Below, piece by piece: positions 63,500 through 64,000 of a stretch of DNA of 64,000 nucleotides; positions within the stretch are counted from its first letter, which is position 1, and each line of letters starts with the position of its first letter. Origin of the DNA: Neorhizobium lilium. Its GTDB lineage: Bacteria > Pseudomonadota > Alphaproteobacteria > Rhizobiales > Rhizobiaceae. A model generated the notes under the pieces. It had not been told where the DNA came from. It worked only from the letters and a program-made list of their open reading frames with translations, and did no database searches. The position numbers and the translations under genes are program-made. The stretch spans positions 496,001 through 560,000 of the forward strand of contig NZ_SBIP01000004.1 of the NCBI RefSeq assembly GCF_004053875.1, written 5' to 3'.

Positions 63500-64000
63500 A
63501 TGAATCAGCCGATTTCGCAAGCATCCGCTATCCATGGTTTCGATGAACTGGATGGCGATACTCTTCACGAAGAGTGCGGTGTCTTCGGTGTGCTCGGACA
63601 TCCCGACGCGGCGACCTTGACGGCGCTAGGGCTGCATGCCCTGCAGCACCGCGGCCAGGAAGCTGCCGGCATCGTTTCCTTCGACGGTCTGCGCTTCCAT
63701 TCGGAGCGGCGCATGGGTCTGGTCGGCGACCATTATACGGATCCTGCGACCATTGCCCGCCTGCCCGGCAATATCTCGATCGGCCATAACCGCTATTCCA
63801 CCACTGGCGAAGTGGCGCTGCGCAACGTTCAACCGCTGTTTGCCGAACTGGAAGTCGGCGGCATTGCCGTTGCCCATAACGGCAACTTCACCAACGGCCT
63901 GACCCTTCGCCGGCAGCTGATCGCCGGCGGCGCCATTTGTCAGTCGACATCGGACACCGAAGTCGTGCTGCATCTGATCGCCCGCTCGCGCTACTCCTCC
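63500..64000 (+). CDS. purF: Amidophosphoribosyltransferase, N-terminal part
   Basis: The first 167 codons are present; the rest lies beyond the window. PurF makes phosphoribosylamine from PRPP and glutamine, the first step of purine synthesis. The Ntn nucleophile is in HEECGVFGVLGH near residue 26, exposed after removal of a short propeptide. HALQHRGQEAAGIVSFDG and IGHNRYSTTGEVALRNVQP are typical glutaminase blocks. Confidence 0.96.
   Translation, partial: MNQPISQASAIHGFDELDGDTLHEECGVFGVLGHPDAATLTALGLHALQHRGQEAAGIVSFDGLRFHSERRMGLVGDHYTDPATIARLPGNISIGHNRYSTTGEVALRNVQPLFAELEVGGIAVAHNGNFTNGLTLRRQLIAGGAICQSTSDTEVVLHLIARSRYSS

Noticed and set aside
1-64000. tRNA, rRNA, CRISPR arrays, prophage or transposase genes
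   Set aside because: I looked for their usual signals in all large gaps and saw none. A tRNA or covariance scan could still find one missed by eye.

Overview
The window is a stretch of an alphaproteobacterial main chromosome, almost certainly from the Rhizobiaceae (Rhizobium/Agrobacterium/Neorhizobium group). This rests on the gene order ppx-ppk-hdaA-AI-2E-purM-purN, pepA/lptF-lptG-lptD-surA-pdxA-rsmA, gmk-yicC-mltG-fabF-acpP-fabG-fabD, rpsF-rpsR-DUF2232-rplI-dnaB and alr-radA-cvpA-purF. High GC, long antisense open frames and HdaA also fit. No rRNA, tRNA, CRISPR array, transposase, integrase or phage gene was seen. The first gene (phytase-like esterase) and the last (purF) run off the ends.

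Layout. 1-8.5 kb: end of a phytase-like protein, a small periplasmic protein, polyphosphate metabolism (ppx, ppk), the DnaA-inactivation factor hdaA, an AI-2E family exporter and purMN. 8.6-16.5 kb: a Phd/VapC module, an orphan phnM, a molybdopterin oxidoreductase coupled to a NudK-like Nudix hydrolase, a 269-bp inverted-repeat element, rlmJ, RNase T2, a GST and an outer-membrane beta-barrel. 17-20.6 kb: uvrC-pgsA-moaD-moaE. 20.6-29 kb is the most accessory part: an orphan LivH-type permease divergent from a CGNR zinc-finger regulator and a lipoprotein, two unrecognised envelope proteins, ndk, a GST, a degenerate GGDEF protein, an ABC-F ATPase and a VapBC module. 29-33 kb: prolyl oligopeptidase, an RHH/ParE module and a lipoprotein polysaccharide deacetylase. 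32.8-42.6 kb: holC-pepA diverging from lptF-lptG-lptD-surA-pdxA-rsmA. 42.7-45 kb: a small regulatory insert (Crp/Fnr regulator, TetR regulator, SDR). 45-51.7 kb: gmk-yicC-mltG-fabF-acpP-fabG-fabD on the minus strand. 51.9-57 kb: aldo/keto reductase, tyrosine-phosphatase-like protein and the rpsF-rpsR-DUF2232-rplI operon. 57-64 kb: dnaB, alr, radA, cvpA and purF, with two more toxin-antitoxin modules between them.

How it fits together. The LPS-export, fatty-acid, peptidoglycan (alr, mltG) and polyphosphate blocks are ordinary growth machinery. The unusual signal is five type II toxin-antitoxin modules lodged at the borders of conserved blocks. At least two toxins look inactivated: one PIN toxin lacks the segment carrying a catalytic Asp, and one HigB/RelE toxin is frameshifted by an exact 8-bp tandem duplication. 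Several local regulators come with clear dyad operators (VapBC, RHH/ParE, HigBA, CGNR, TetR). The rpsF leader carries a long-range stem that could be the S6:S18 autoregulatory element, and dnaB contains an AT-rich patch of about 120 bp.
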